From Flavobacterium sp. LPB0248 (GTDB lineage: Bacteria > Bacteroidota > Bacteroidia > Flavobacteriales > Flavobacteriaceae), in the NCBI RefSeq assembly GCF_013388355.1, contig NZ_CP058246.1, positions 744,001 to 808,000 of the forward strand: a DNA stretch of 64,000 nucleotides, in the 5' to 3' direction. Numbering within the stretch: the stretch's first letter is position 1; each line of letters begins with the position of its first letter. Below the pieces are notes generated by a model. It was not told where the DNA came from and ran no database searches. It was given only the letters and a program-made list of their open reading frames with translations. Shown piece by piece: positions 1 through 9,909 of the stretch. Position numbers and translations under genes: made by a program.

Positions 1-1230
1 CCGAAACAAATTTTGGATCTAGAACGTCAGTTGGAAGAAGTTCGCGAAATGAAAAATATGGTTGTTAAAAAACAAAAATATGAAGAAGCAGCCAAACTTC
101 GCGATGATGAAAAACGTATCGAAAAAGATCTTGCTTTAGCACAAGAACAATGGGAAGAAGATTCTAAAAACAACAGAATTGAAGTTACAGAAGATAATGT
201 AGCCGATGTTGTTTCTATGATGACTGGAATTCCTGTAAACAGAATTGCACAAACAGAAAGCAATAAATTAGCGCACTTGCCTGAACTAATTCAAAACAAA
301 GTAATTGGTCAAAACGAAGCGGTTCTTAAAATTGCTCGTTCTATTCAGCGTAACAGAGCTGGTCTTAAAGATCCGAACAAACCAATTGGTTCATTCATTT
401 TCTTAGGTCAGACTGGTGTTGGTAAAACGCAATTGGCTAAAGTTTTAGCAAAAGAATTATTTGATTCTGAAGATGCTTTAGTTCGTATTGACATGAGCGA
501 ATACATGGAGAAATTTGCGATCTCTCGTTTAGTTGGAGCGCCTCCAGGATACGTTGGATACGAAGAAGGTGGTCAATTGACTGAGAAAGTTCGTAGAAAA
601 CCTTACTGTGTAGTTCTTTTAGATGAGATCGAAAAAGCACACCCAGATGTATTCAACATGATGCTTCAGGTTTTAGATGACGGATATTTAACAGATAGTT
701 TAGGTCGTAAAATTGACTTTAAAAACACTATCATCATCATGACATCTAACGTTGGTGCACGTCAGTTAAAAGATTTCGGACAAGGTGTTGGATTCGGTAC
801 TGCTGCAAGAACAGCACAAGCTGATGAAAACTCAAAAAGCATTATCGAAAATGCATTGAAGAAAACCTTTGCTCCTGAGTTCTTAAACAGAATTGATGAC
901 GTAATTGTATTCAACAGTTTAGAAAAATCAGATATTGATTTGATTATCGAAATCGAATTGAAAAAACTATATTCTCGCATTGCAGAGTTAGGCTACAAAT
1001 TAACTTTAACAGACAAAGCCAAAGCATTTATTGCTGAAAAAGGTTTTGACAAACAGTTTGGAGCACGACCATTGAAAAGAGCAATTCAGAAATATGTTGA
1101 AGATTTGTTGGCCGAAGAAATTATCACTTCAAAAATTCATTCTGGCGATGAAATCATGATGGACTTAAAAGATGATTCTCAAGAATTATCAGTTGAAATT
1201 CACAAAGCCGAAGAGCCATCGAATCAATAA
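1..1230 (+). CDS. clpC: ATP-dependent Clp protease ATP-binding subunit (ClpC type), 3' part
   Basis: AAA+ unfoldase that threads substrates into the ClpP chamber in the cytoplasm. The gene is open at the left window edge and its true start lies outside. The visible part begins in a coiled-coil UVR-like region (KYEEAAKLRDDEKRIEKDL), as in ClpC, followed by the second nucleotide-binding domain. Walker A is GQTGVGKT (about nt 406-429), Walker B is VVLLDEIEK (about nt 613-639), and a C-terminal D2-small domain contains the QFGARPLKRAIQKYVED block. The UVR motif between the two ATPase domains favours ClpC over ClpB. A hairpin terminator follows directly. The 5' truncation is a window artefact, not a pseudogene. 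Confidence 0.93.
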   Translation, partial: PKQILDLERQLEEVREMKNMVVKKQKYEEAAKLRDDEKRIEKDLALAQEQWEEDSKNNRIEVTEDNVADVVSMMTGIPVNRIAQTESNKLAHLPELIQNKVIGQNEAVLKIARSIQRNRAGLKDPNKPIGSFIFLGQTGVGKTQLAKVLAKELFDSEDALVRIDMSEYMEKFAISRLVGAPPGYVGYEEGGQLTEKVRRKPYCVVLLDEIEKAHPDVFNMMLQVLDDGYLTDSLGRKIDFKNTIIIMTSNVGARQLKDFGQGVGFGTAARTAQADENSKSIIENALKKTFAPEFLNRIDDVIVFNSLEKSDIDLIIEIELKKLYSRIAELGYKLTLTDKAKAFIAEKGFDKQFGARPLKRAIQKYVEDLLAEEIITSKIHSGDEIMMDLKDDSQELSVEIHKAEEPSNQ

Positions 1231-1261
1231 ATTAGTCAAAATTTATAACATTCATAATATG

Positions 1262-1298
1262 CCCGTTACGTTTTCATAACATAACGGGTATTTTTTTT
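1262..1298 (+). terminator. Rho-independent terminator of clpC
   Basis: Inverted repeat CCCGTTA / TAACGGG (1262-1268 and 1282-1288) is followed by eight T residues (1291-1298). It sits about 30 nt after the clpC stop codon. Confidence 0.8.
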
Positions 1299-1370
1299 AT
1301 CAAAAATCACTATCTTTAATAAAAGCAAATAGCTATTTTTGAATTTAAATTCTATAATACAAAACAAAAT

Positions 1371-2738
1371 ATGCTTCAAAACAAAGTCATTTTAGGCAGC
1401 GAAGAATGGTGCTCATTTCCAGAACTAGGAATCCCGACAATTAAGGCTCGTGTAGATTCTGGTGCCAAAACTTCGGCAATGCACGCTCTAAACATAGCTC
1501 CTTTTATAAAAAATGATGCGAATTGGGTAAAATTCGACATTAACCCGATTCAGAATAATATCAAAACCATTATTCATTGCGAAGCACCTTTGGTTGATAA
1601 GCGAATTGTAAAAAGTTCGAGCGGATTTAGAGAACATCGCTATGTGATCCAAACCAACTTAAAAATTGGCGATGCAAAATGGCCAATCGAAATGACTCTA
1701 ACAAATCGCGATTCTATGGGATTTAGAATGCTTTTAGGACGCGAAGCGATGAGCGGAAGGGTTTTAGTCGATCCAGAACAAAAATATCTCTTAGGACAGC
1801 CTACAGCAGAATCCTTAAAAGAATTATACCAGAACTCAGAAAAAGCAACGACAGGTTTACGAATTGGTCTTTTAGCCAGTAATCCAGAATTATACAGCAA
1901 TAAAAGAATCATGGAAGCGGGTGAAATGCGCGGGCACGAGATGCATTTCTTAAATATTAAAGAATGCTACATGAAACTGGACGCTAAAAAACCCGAAATT
2001 CATTATAGAGGCGGTAAAATCTTAAACGAATTTGACGCTATTATTCCAAGAATCCGACCAAGTATTACTTTTTATGGTTGCGCTTTGACACGTCAATTTG
2101 AAGCTTTAAAAGTCTTTGTACTAAATTCAGCTACAGCAATTACGCAATCGAGAGATAAATTATATTCACTGCAATTACTTTTAAACAGCGGAATAGACAT
2201 TCCAACTACAGGATTTGCCAATTCTCCGCTTGATACAGACAATTTAATTAAAATGGTAGGCGGATCACCTTTAATTGTAAAATTATTAGAAGGAACACAA
2301 GGAAAAGGCGTTGTTTTGGCCGAAACCAAAAAAGCTGCAGAAAGTGTTATCAATGCTTTTAAAAGTTTAAATGCTAATATCTTAGTTCAAGAATTTATTA
2401 AGGAAGCCAACGGAAAAGATATTCGTTGTTTTGTAATCGACGGAAAAGTGGTTGCCGCAATCCAACGTGAAGCTATGCCTGGCGAATTTAGAGCTAACAT
2501 TCATTTGGGCGGAACCGCATCTGTCATTAAAGTAACTGCAGAAGAAAAAAAGATCGCGATTAAAGCTGCAAAAGCAATGGATTTAAAAGTAGCCGGAGTT
2601 GATATCATTCGCTCTTCAAAAGGACCTTTATTGCTTGAAGTAAATTCTTCGCCAGGTCTGGAAGGAATTGAAGGCGCAACTAATAAAGATGTAGCTGGCG
2701 AAATGATTAGAGCGATTGAAAAGAATTTTAAACTATAA
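1371..2738 (+). CDS. rimK: RimB-like retropepsin domain fused to RimK ATP-grasp ligase
   Basis: The 455-aa protein has two parts. Residues 1-145 resemble the RimB/pfam05618 'ATP-dependent zinc protease' family, with a retropepsin-like aspartic motif VDSGAKTSA (Asp29). Residues about 165-455 are a RimK ATP-grasp ligase: the [13 protein letters not shown] and [12 protein letters not shown] segments, the glycine-rich [14 protein letters not shown] loop, and the metal/ATP-binding end [15 protein letters not shown]. RimK adds glutamate to the C-terminus of ribosomal protein S6 in E. coli, and RimB is encoded beside rimK in some bacteria. Fusion suggests that adding and removing the tail are coupled, which is inference. 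Substrate specificity (S6 or another ATP-grasp target) cannot be read here. It is monocistronic, between two terminators. Confidence 0.85.
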   Translation: MLQNKVILGSEEWCSFPELGIPTIKARVDSGAKTSAMHALNIAPFIKNDANWVKFDINPIQNNIKTIIHCEAPLVDKRIVKSSSGFREHRYVIQTNLKIGDAKWPIEMTLTNRDSMGFRMLLGREAMSGRVLVDPEQKYLLGQPTAESLKELYQNSEKATTGLRIGLLASNPELYSNKRIMEAGEMRGHEMHFLNIKECYMKLDAKKPEIHYRGGKILNEFDAIIPRIRPSITFYGCALTRQFEALKVFVLNSATAITQSRDKLYSLQLLLNSGIDIPTTGFANSPLDTDNLIKMVGGSPLIVKLLEGTQGKGVVLAETKKAAESVINAFKSLNANILVQEFIKEANGKDIRCFVIDGKVVAAIQREAMPGEFRANIHLGGTASVIKVTAEEKKIAIKAAKAMDLKVAGVDIIRSSKGPLLLEVNSSPGLEGIEGATNKDVAGEMIRAIEKNFKL

Positions 2739-2779
2739 TTAAGTTCATTTAAACTTAATTTCTCATAAATAATTTAGCA

Positions 2780-2817
2780 GCTTTGCCAAAGTTTAAAACT
2801 TTGGCAAAGCTTTTTTA
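2780..2817 (+). terminator. Strong Rho-independent terminator after the RimK gene
   Basis: A near-perfect inverted repeat, GCTTTGCCAAAGTTT (2780-2794) and its complement (2796-2810), is followed by TTTTTT. Confidence 0.88.
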
Positions 2818-2838
2818 TTTAACTTTAAAATAAAAAAT

Positions 2839-3357
2839 ATGACTTTTCCTTATTTAGATATTATTATCAGAAGCGTTGCTGTGTATTTCTTTATGACAAT
2901 TGCGCTTCGCGTTTTTGGCAAAAAAGAACTTTCACAGCTAAATACTGCCGACATAATTCTAATTTTATTGATCAGCAACTCTGTTCAAAATGCGATGGTT
3001 GGTCCAGATACAAGTTTAATAGGAGGATTGGTTGCTGCATTGGTTTTGTTTTCGATCAACTTTGCTATTAAGAAATTGACAAAGAAATTCAAAACTCTTA
3101 GCGATTTGCTGCTTGACAAACCTGAAATCTTAATTCATGATGGCATATTAGATTTTAAAACTTTAAGCAGATTAGATGTTTCGCATGAAGAACTAAAAGA
3201 AGCAGCACGCGAACACGGTTTAGAACATCTAACGGATATTAAACTTGCCATGCTTGAAATTGACGGAACTATTAGTATTATTTCGAAAGATCAGAAACAG
3301 CTTAAACAGACGCATTACAAGCGAAAACACAATCGTAAAAATTTACAAAAAAATTAG
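2839..3357 (+). CDS. YetF/DUF421 family membrane protein
   Basis: 172-aa protein with an N-terminal membrane portion of about three hydrophobic segments (residues 8-28, 36-55, 60-78). It includes the family block ALRVFGKKELSQLNTADIILILLISNSVQNAM. The C-terminal soluble domain has the usual SHEELKEAAREHGLEHLTDIKLAMLEIDGTISII arrangement, and the tail is Lys/Arg-rich. Family members are inner-membrane proteins of unknown function; Bacillus YetF-type proteins have been tied to spore or cell-surface roles, which does not transfer here. It converges with the SUKH gene, whose stop lies 6 nt away. Confidence 0.82.
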   Translation: MTFPYLDIIIRSVAVYFFMTIALRVFGKKELSQLNTADIILILLISNSVQNAMVGPDTSLIGGLVAALVLFSINFAIKKLTKKFKTLSDLLLDKPEILIHDGILDFKTLSRLDVSHEELKEAAREHGLEHLTDIKLAMLEIDGTISIISKDQKQLKQTHYKRKHNRKNLQKN

Positions 3358-3363
3358 AAAATT

Positions 3364-4770
3364 TCATTTCCAAAATATATACCATTTTTTCCCTCTTTTA
3401 TTTGGCAAAGCACCAAAATCTGAAGTTAATATTGTTTTATTTGTCAAGCCATAATCTTTCAATCTATGATTCAAATTAACCAAGACATAATCCTGTTCCA
3501 CCGGAAACCTTTCTGCTATATTTTTATAATGTTTTAAAAGTTTTTCTTCTTTCACACCATCTAAAGCCTGTAAAGTAGTGTGTACAATTCTATTTATTTT
3601 GTCATTCAAACCTGTAATAAAAATATCCAAATAATCTGCTTTATTTTCTAATTTCCCAAGAGAATAATAAGCCGTCACTCTTATCTCTTCATTTAAATGA
3701 GTAGTAAACGGAATAATTATTGAACCGTAATCTATATTCATTTCCTTCAACAAATAAGTACAAAATCGAAATGTTTCTTCATCATTAATTCTTTCAATAT
3801 TAGTTTTAATGAATTGCAACCAATCAGCACTTTTATTCTTTGCATACCAGTATACAAATTTAAAAACACTTAATAAATCTTTTTCAGCAAAATCAAGTAA
3901 ATACTGATACGCACGATTATAATCAAATTTAGTAAGTATCTGCAGCAGACTTTTTTGAATTTCATTTTCACTTAATTTATACTCCTTTTCTAAAAAATCT
4001 AAAGTCTGTGAATCTACATTTTTCTTTTTTAGAATCCCCAACAAGCATTGTTGTTTTGTTTCTTTATCATCCGCAAATTTGTATACATCCAAAATATGAT
4101 TTATAGCACCACCAAGTGTATAAGAGAATAAGTCATTATCTACCTCTGTATTTTCTGCTGTAATTTCATCTAACCAGCGTTCATACCAGTCTAAAAAATT
4201 AGATTCAAAAGGAAAAAATGGTTTTTGTCTGTCTACATCAATATATACAACATGCCCTTTAAATTTTCCGTTTAAAACCAATCCATAATAATAAGAACAT
4301 CCTTGACTGCCAATAGGTAAAACTCCAGCGAACATTTTTCCTAATTCATTATCAAATTCTTCATCAGAAATATCATCATTCTCATCTATCTTTTTAGTTA
4401 ATTCCTGCCATTCCTGATCTGCCATTTCAGGATAAAGAACACAATCATTCCTTAAATAATTTTCGGGATTATCATAAACAAATTCATTTATATACTTACC
4501 TAAAGGATAAATACCATACGAAGGACCAGCAGCAGAATTTTGATATGAAATCCCACCATTTCCAATACAAAGCAAAAAAGCTTTATACGATTCTGGCAGA
4601 GAAAGAATACACTCTTTTTCAAATTCTAAAATATCATCTTCATTTACCGTTTCGCCTAAAATATATTCATGAGATTCTGCACCAAAAACTTTAAAGTCTT
4701 TGTCTATATCTTTTGCTAAAATCAGCTTCTTCTTAATTCTTTCAATCTGACTTGTAATTTCTTCACTCAT
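3364..4770 (-). CDS. SUKH (SMI1/KNR4) domain protein with HEAT-like repeats
   Basis: 468-aa cytoplasmic protein without signal peptide. Residues about 45-215 match a SUKH/SMI1-KNR4 domain: an acidic helix (EDDILEFEKEC), LPESYKAFLLCIGNGG, and later YYYGLVLNGKFKGHVVYIDVD. Residues about 230-450 are alpha-helical repeats resembling HEAT (HLNEEIRVTAYYSLGKLENK). Many SUKH proteins are immunity proteins against polymorphic toxins; others are general scaffolds. No toxin is visible next door, so an immunity role is a suggestion only. It lies 41 nt downstream of the WG-repeat gene on the same strand and is probably co-transcribed. Confidence 0.78.
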   Translation of the reverse strand: MSEEITSQIERIKKKLILAKDIDKDFKVFGAESHEYILGETVNEDDILEFEKECILSLPESYKAFLLCIGNGGISYQNSAAGPSYGIYPLGKYINEFVYDNPENYLRNDCVLYPEMADQEWQELTKKIDENDDISDEEFDNELGKMFAGVLPIGSQGCSYYYGLVLNGKFKGHVVYIDVDRQKPFFPFESNFLDWYERWLDEITAENTEVDNDLFSYTLGGAINHILDVYKFADDKETKQQCLLGILKKKNVDSQTLDFLEKEYKLSENEIQKSLLQILTKFDYNRAYQYLLDFAEKDLLSVFKFVYWYAKNKSADWLQFIKTNIERINDEETFRFCTYLLKEMNIDYGSIIIPFTTHLNEEIRVTAYYSLGKLENKADYLDIFITGLNDKINRIVHTTLQALDGVKEEKLLKHYKNIAERFPVEQDYVLVNLNHRLKDYGLTNKTILTSDFGALPNKRGKKWYIFWK

Positions 4771-4811
4771 TATAATTATTTAAAAAATTATCAAAGAACC
4801 CTAATCTAAAT

Positions 4812-5807
4812 TTACTTCGAAGCCTCAATTCTAACAAGACCTAAACCCTCTTTAAAATCATCTGCTTTTTCATATTTAGGCATTACGATTTCTTTCCCTT
4901 CTTTATCAATAAAACCATATTTTCCATCCAACTTTATCACAGCAATTCCGTCTTTAAACGATTCAATTACATCATATTTAATTGGAGCAATTTCTTTTCC
5001 TGTTTTATCAATCAATCCGTATTTATCGCCTATTTTCACTTGAATTAAGTCATCATTTAAAAACATAAAATCGTATTTTAATGAAACGATTTCTTTTCCG
5101 TCGTTATCCAAAATGCCATATTTATTTTCCTGTTTTACAATAGATACATTATCCTTAAAATAAAAATTCATATCGTACTTAACAGGAACTACAATTTTCC
5201 CTTCTTCACTAATTACCCCAAACTTATTATTAGATTCTACTACTGCGAAACCTTCTTTAAAATTTTGAACTTGATCATAAATTGGAGGAACAACCTCTTT
5301 CCCAATCTGATCCACGATACCAAATTTGCCATTTAATTTCACAACGGCAAACCTATCTGCAAAGTCAATTATTTCGTCATATTTCGGAGTTATCTCTTCT
5401 CCAACCACATCTATAAAACCCCATTTATTATTTAGTTTTACAGCTGTAATTTCTGGAGATAAAGTTTTTGCTTCATCGTATTTTTTAGTTAGCAAAACAT
5501 CTGAAGACTTGATTAAATATTGAGTTTTAGCATTTTTATTGCTTATAGTTATCCAATTCTGCTTATTAATTATTTCATCATAAATACAGCGAATTACTTC
5601 TTTTCCGGTTTTATCAACTACCCCGCTTTTGCCTTTTAATTGCACAACAGCAAACCCATTTTCAAAAGCAGTAATACCGTCGTATTTGCAAGGAACTATT
5701 TCTTTTCCTGTCTGATCAACAAAACCATATTTAAACGCTTTGTCATTTGCCTGAGCAAAACCAGTTTTTACAATCAGCATCAAAACCAACAAAATTATTC
5801 TCTTCAT
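4812..5807 (-). CDS. Exported WG-repeat protein
   Basis: 331 aa with an N-terminal signal peptide (MKRIILLVLMLIVKTGFAQA), then roughly nine WG repeats of 35-45 residues, each with a core like YGFIDKEGKEIVxPKYD. The third unit is degenerate. The WG/KWG repeat probably forms beta-rich modules; such proteins are very common in Bacteroidota and their function is unknown. The export signal places it outside the cytoplasm, unlike its downstream SUKH neighbour. Repeat units are similar but not identical, so recent slippage is not evident. Confidence 0.85.
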   Translation of the reverse strand: MKRIILLVLMLIVKTGFAQANDKAFKYGFVDQTGKEIVPCKYDGITAFENGFAVVQLKGKSGVVDKTGKEVIRCIYDEIINKQNWITISNKNAKTQYLIKSSDVLLTKKYDEAKTLSPEITAVKLNNKWGFIDVVGEEITPKYDEIIDFADRFAVVKLNGKFGIVDQIGKEVVPPIYDQVQNFKEGFAVVESNNKFGVISEEGKIVVPVKYDMNFYFKDNVSIVKQENKYGILDNDGKEIVSLKYDFMFLNDDLIQVKIGDKYGLIDKTGKEIAPIKYDVIESFKDGIAVIKLDGKYGFIDKEGKEIVMPKYEKADDFKEGLGLVRIEASK

Positions 5808-5908
5808 TATTTTAAATATTAAGCTATTTACAAAAGTCTGTGAAATCGGTTTTATCTATAACCTTCAAAAGTTTTTATTCTTTCACTTTAAAACAAATTA
5901 AAACAAAA

Positions 5909-5938
5909 AAAACCGATTTCAGATTTGAAATCGGTTTT
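5909..5938 (-). terminator. Terminator of the PiT transporter gene
   Basis: A 13-bp inverted repeat (5909-5921 and 5926-5938, core ACCGATTTCA) is followed on the minus strand by eight T. A third copy of one arm (TGAAATCGGTTTT) sits at 5841-5853, close to the WG-gene start, and could in principle compete for pairing. Confidence 0.85.
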
Positions 5939-5994
5939 CTATATTAACAAAATGTGATTTACTTTTCACATTTTACAAAATTCATTTTCTCAGA

Positions 5995-7335
5995 TTACAT
6001 AAAGACGCTTAGAATAAAATAAACCAAACCTGCTAATAAAGCTGAAATTGGAATAGTTAAGATCCAAGCCCAGATTAAACTTACTGTAACTCCCCATCTA
6101 ACGGCAGAAACACGTTTTGTTAATCCAACTCCAATAATAGATCCTGTAATAGTGTGTGTTGTACTTACTGGAATTTTTAAGTGTTCTGTAAAGTAAAGTG
6201 TCAAAGCTCCTGCAGTTTCTGCTGCAACACCTTCAAACGAGCTTACTTTAGTGATTTTAGAACCCATTGTTTTCACAATTTTCCATCCACCGCTTAAAGT
6301 TCCTGCTGCAATTGCAGAATAACACGCAAGAGGAATCCAACTTGGCATTACACCTTTAATACCTGCGTCGTCATTTGGAAGCACAACATCTAGCCAAGCA
6401 TCCATGTGAACTCCAGGGTTCGTATTAATATATACCGCTACAGCAGCAGCAATAATACCCATTACTTTTTGAGAATCGTTTCCTCCGTGACCTAAACTAA
6501 ATGCCGCAGAAGACAACAACTGCATTTTCTTTAAAGCAGCATCTGCCTGATGAAGATTCAAACTACTGAATATTAAACAAAATCCACTCACTGTCAAGAT
6601 AATGAAAGCTACTAAGAACCATTTAATATTATGAGAATCGAATACAACGCTCCAGAAATGAGAATCAAAACGAGGTTTTCCGTGCTCTACAATTTCTTCA
6701 TAAGAAACCATTTGAACGTAAACAAACCAAATAGTTGCAAGCATTAAAGCTACAGTAAATATTTTTGGTCCGATACTTTTACGAGAAGCATTTAACAGCC
6801 AAATCGAAATTAAATAAGAAGCAATAACTCCTAAAAGTGGCGCTAATACAATAAATGCAATAATAATGAGGACTCCCGAGGGCATTCCGCCATCTTTACC
6901 GGCCTTATACCAGCTTACAATTTCATACCAGTAGTGAGTTGCTCCGTCTTCTCCAACATATCCAGAGAAACCATGAACTGCAATAGCGTGCGCTACAGCT
7001 GCTCCTGCGAAACCTCCAATTAAGGTATGCGAAGAACTTGAAGGGATTCCTAACCACCAAGTCAATAAGTTCCAACAGATTGCTGCAATTACTCCGGCTA
7101 GGATAACAACAAGGTTAATTTCCATTGTGTGCGCTGTTTTGGCAACAGTATCCGCAACACCAAATCCAAAAACCCAATAAGCCAGAAAGTTAAAAAATGC
7201 TGCCCAGACAACCGCCTGAAAAGGTGTCAAAACCTTTGTTGCAACAACAGTCGCTATAGCATTTGCCGCATCATGAAAACCATTGATGTAATCAAAAATT
7301 AAGGCTAATACTATAATTAATATAAGTAGCGTCAT
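5995..7335 (-). CDS. pit: Inorganic phosphate transporter, PiT family
   Basis: 446-aa polytopic inner-membrane protein that takes up phosphate (probably as a metal-phosphate complex) with H+ or Na+. The N-terminal PiT signature (FDYINGFHDAANAIATVVAT) and its internal repeat near the C-terminus (FSLGHGGNDSQKVMGII; STTHTITGSIIGVG) are both visible, together with about ten hydrophobic segments and a central hydrophilic loop. It starts 30 nt after the DUF47 gene, so the two form an operon, an arrangement known for PiT/DUF47 pairs in many bacteria. A strong terminator follows. Confidence 0.93.
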   Translation of the reverse strand: MTLLILIIVLALIFDYINGFHDAANAIATVVATKVLTPFQAVVWAAFFNFLAYWVFGFGVADTVAKTAHTMEINLVVILAGVIAAICWNLLTWWLGIPSSSSHTLIGGFAGAAVAHAIAVHGFSGYVGEDGATHYWYEIVSWYKAGKDGGMPSGVLIIIAFIVLAPLLGVIASYLISIWLLNASRKSIGPKIFTVALMLATIWFVYVQMVSYEEIVEHGKPRFDSHFWSVVFDSHNIKWFLVAFIILTVSGFCLIFSSLNLHQADAALKKMQLLSSAAFSLGHGGNDSQKVMGIIAAAVAVYINTNPGVHMDAWLDVVLPNDDAGIKGVMPSWIPLACYSAIAAGTLSGGWKIVKTMGSKITKVSSFEGVAAETAGALTLYFTEHLKIPVSTTHTITGSIIGVGLTKRVSAVRWGVTVSLIWAWILTIPISALLAGLVYFILSVFM

Positions 7336-7365
7336 AAAATTATAACTTCAGATTGAAAAATTGAA

Positions 7366-8010
7366 TTAAGAATGTTTTACAGAAATAGATTCTAGTATGT
7401 TCGCAACACTCTTACATTTGTCTGTTGCTGATTCTAAAACAGATAACACTTCTTTATATTTAATAATATTTTTAGCGTCTGTTTCGTTTTCAAAAATTTC
7501 AAAAACTGCTTTGTTATATACGTTATCAGACTTGTTTTCTAGTTTGTTGATTCTAGCACAAGCATCTTTAATAACTTTAAAGTTTTGTAAGTTTCTCAAC
7601 TCTTTTACAGCACTGTCAATGTTTTGACAAGCTTCAAGGTTGATTTCTGTCATTTTTCTGATAGATTTTGTAATCTTATCAACTTGATACAATCTCATAC
7701 GGCTAGATGCACCGTGAAGGTAATCTGCAACGTTGTCAATTGAAGTAATTAACGTGTGAATGTCTTCTCTATCAAATGGAGTAATAAAGTTTCTGCTTAA
7801 CTCAAGGTTAGTCTGACGTGTAATGTCTTCTCCTTTTTGTTCTAATTCGTCAATCTTTTGAAAAAGAATTTCTCTTTCTTTTAATGGTAAATTTACAGCT
7901 TCGTGTAAGTTAGAAGCTAATTCAATTAAATTGCTAGAAGCCTCTTCAAAAAGTGGAAAGAATTTTTTGTCTTTCGGCACTAAAAATTGGAAAATACTGT
8001 TTATTGACAT
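7366..8010 (-). CDS. DUF47 family PhoU-like protein
   Basis: 214-aa, all-helical soluble protein of the DUF47/PhoU-like superfamily. Typical blocks are KFFPLFEEASSNLIELA, GEDITRQTNLELSRNFITPFDREDIHTLI and the ExxxD metal-binding style helices. These proteins are thought to regulate the adjacent PiT transporter or phosphate homeostasis. It is the first gene of the pair and has a TAnnTTTG promoter element at 8030-8037. Confidence 0.88.
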   Translation of the reverse strand: MSINSIFQFLVPKDKKFFPLFEEASSNLIELASNLHEAVNLPLKEREILFQKIDELEQKGEDITRQTNLELSRNFITPFDREDIHTLITSIDNVADYLHGASSRMRLYQVDKITKSIRKMTEINLEACQNIDSAVKELRNLQNFKVIKDACARINKLENKSDNVYNKAVFEIFENETDAKNIIKYKEVLSVLESATDKCKSVANILESISVKHS

Positions 8011-8029
8011 TGTTTTATTTTTGATAGCG

Positions 8030-8037
8030 CAAAATTA
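8030..8037 (-). promoter_or_regulatory. -7 promoter element for DUF47-pit
   Basis: On the minus strand the sequence is TAATTTTG, an exact fit to the Bacteroidota -7 consensus TAnnTTTG, 20 nt ahead of the DUF47 start codon. Confidence 0.6.
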
Positions 8038-8059
8038 CCTTCAATAACACGTTTCAGTG

Positions 8060-9574
8060 TTAAGCCATTGTTAACAAATCGTTTTCAATTTGAAAACTCT
8101 CAAGGAATAACACCGTGTTTTCTATGTCATTATGTAAGATTCTGTCTTCTTTTACCAAAGGCACCACTTCTCTGTAGCTGTTTAAGAACATTTCGATAAA
8201 ATCGCTTGATTTTAAAGGCTCTCTATAGGCAATTGCCTGAGAAGCATTTAATAATTCGATTGCCAAAATACGCTCCAAATTATCTAAAATTCGTAAGGCT
8301 TTTGTAGCACCGTTTGCTCCCATGCTCACGTGATCTTCTTGACCATTGCTGGAAACAATACTATCAATACTTGCAGGTGTCGCTAATTGCTTGTTTTGAC
8401 TTGCAATACTCGCTGCAGTATATTGTGGAATCATGAAACCTGAATTTAATCCTGGATTATCTACCAAAAATGCTGGAAGATTACGCAATCCTGAAATTAA
8501 TTGATAAGTTCTTCTTTCAGAAATACTTCCTAATTCGGCCAAAGCAATTGCCATAAAGTCTAATGCTAAAGCCAAAGGCTGTCCGTGGAAATTTCCTCCA
8601 GAAATAATCTGATCGGCTTCTATAAATATATTAGGATTATCAGTTACCGAGTTGATTTCTGTTTTGAATACTTTTCTGACATAATCAATTGCATCTTTTG
8701 AAGCTCCGTGAACCTGTGGCATACAACGGAAAGAATACGGGTCTTGAACGTGTTTCTTTTCTTGAGTGATAATTTCACTTCCCTCCAAGAATTCAGTAAT
8801 TCTTTGTGCGGTTACAATTTGTCCTTTGTGCGGACGTATATAATGTATCAATTCGTTGAATGGCTCGATTCTTCCATCAAAACCTTCCAAAGAAATAGTT
8901 CCGATTAAATCTGCCAAATACGAATATTTATACGCTTTAATTAAAATATGAGCTCCATAAGCACTCATAAACTGAGTTCCGTTCAATAAAGCCAAACCTT
9001 CTTTTGACTGTAAAACGATTGGTTCCCAGTTAAACTGCTTCAAAACTTCTGCAGAAGCTACCTTTTTTCCTTCAAATAATACAATTCCTTCTCCAATTAA
9101 AGGCAAAGACAAATGTGCCAATGGAGCTAAATCTCCAGAAGCACCAAGCGAACCTTGAGTATATATTATTGGCAGAATATCATTATTGTAAAAATCAACC
9201 AAACGCTGTAAAGTGATCAATTGAACTCCTGAATGTCCATAGCTTAAAGATTGAATTTTAAGCAACAGCATCATTTTTACGATTTCGGCAGGAACTTCTT
9301 CACCAGTACCGCAAGAGTGCGATTTTACTAAGTTTTCTTGAAGCTTAGATAAATTTTCGTTAGAGATTTTCACACTATACAAAGATCCGAAACCTGTATT
9401 GATACCGTAAATTGGTGCAGTATGCGATGCCATTTTCTTATCTAAATAATCGCGGCATTTCTGAACATTTACTTTAGCTTCCTCAGATAATTCAAGTATT
9501 TTATTCTGACTTAAAATTTCTTGTAATGTTTCTAAAGTAATCGTTTCTGAACTTATATAATGGATCTCTCTCAT
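8060..9574 (-). CDS. hutH: Histidine ammonia-lyase
   Basis: 504 aa. It deaminates histidine to urocanate, the first step of histidine degradation. The MIO-cofactor tripeptide Ala-Ser-Gly is present in GSLGASGDLAPLAHLSL (about residues 145-147), as is the conserved N-terminal YGINTGFG. Length is that of bacterial HutH. No other hut catabolic gene is adjacent; a HutD-like gene lies 11.5 kb away at 21127. Tyrosine or phenylalanine ammonia-lyases share this fold, so substrate is assigned on overall resemblance. Confidence 0.88.
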   Translation of the reverse strand: MREIHYISSETITLETLQEILSQNKILELSEEAKVNVQKCRDYLDKKMASHTAPIYGINTGFGSLYSVKISNENLSKLQENLVKSHSCGTGEEVPAEIVKMMLLLKIQSLSYGHSGVQLITLQRLVDFYNNDILPIIYTQGSLGASGDLAPLAHLSLPLIGEGIVLFEGKKVASAEVLKQFNWEPIVLQSKEGLALLNGTQFMSAYGAHILIKAYKYSYLADLIGTISLEGFDGRIEPFNELIHYIRPHKGQIVTAQRITEFLEGSEIITQEKKHVQDPYSFRCMPQVHGASKDAIDYVRKVFKTEINSVTDNPNIFIEADQIISGGNFHGQPLALALDFMAIALAELGSISERRTYQLISGLRNLPAFLVDNPGLNSGFMIPQYTAASIASQNKQLATPASIDSIVSSNGQEDHVSMGANGATKALRILDNLERILAIELLNASQAIAYREPLKSSDFIEMFLNSYREVVPLVKEDRILHNDIENTVLFLESFQIENDLLTMA

Positions 9575-9909
9575 GATGATTGTAAATTTTAAACGCCAAA
9601 ATTCAACAAATCAATATTAAAAAGCAACATTTTATCACAATAATTAAGTTTTCTTTAAAAGCGGTTTAACTATTTCAAATCGCTTTTTAAATCAAAATAT
9701 ACTGTTACAACCCATTTTTAAGGTCTTTTTGAGTTAAACATCAATCATTTGCACGGACCAAATCTCAAAAAAAAGCTGTCCAAAATATATCAAAACATCA
9801 ATTTAGCATATTCAATTTTAACAAATACTCAATATTGATTTATAGAGATTTGAATTATTAAAATATTCGTAAAAACGCCTTCTAAGTTTTTAACTCATAT
9901 AAAAAGCTG
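9575..9909. other. Divergent intergenic region, hutH / thr leader
   Basis: AT-rich spacer with no convincing gene. It must hold the hutH promoter (a near-consensus GAATTTTG lies just upstream of hutH on the minus strand) and upstream sequence of the thr promoter. No operator could be recognised. Confidence 0.5.
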
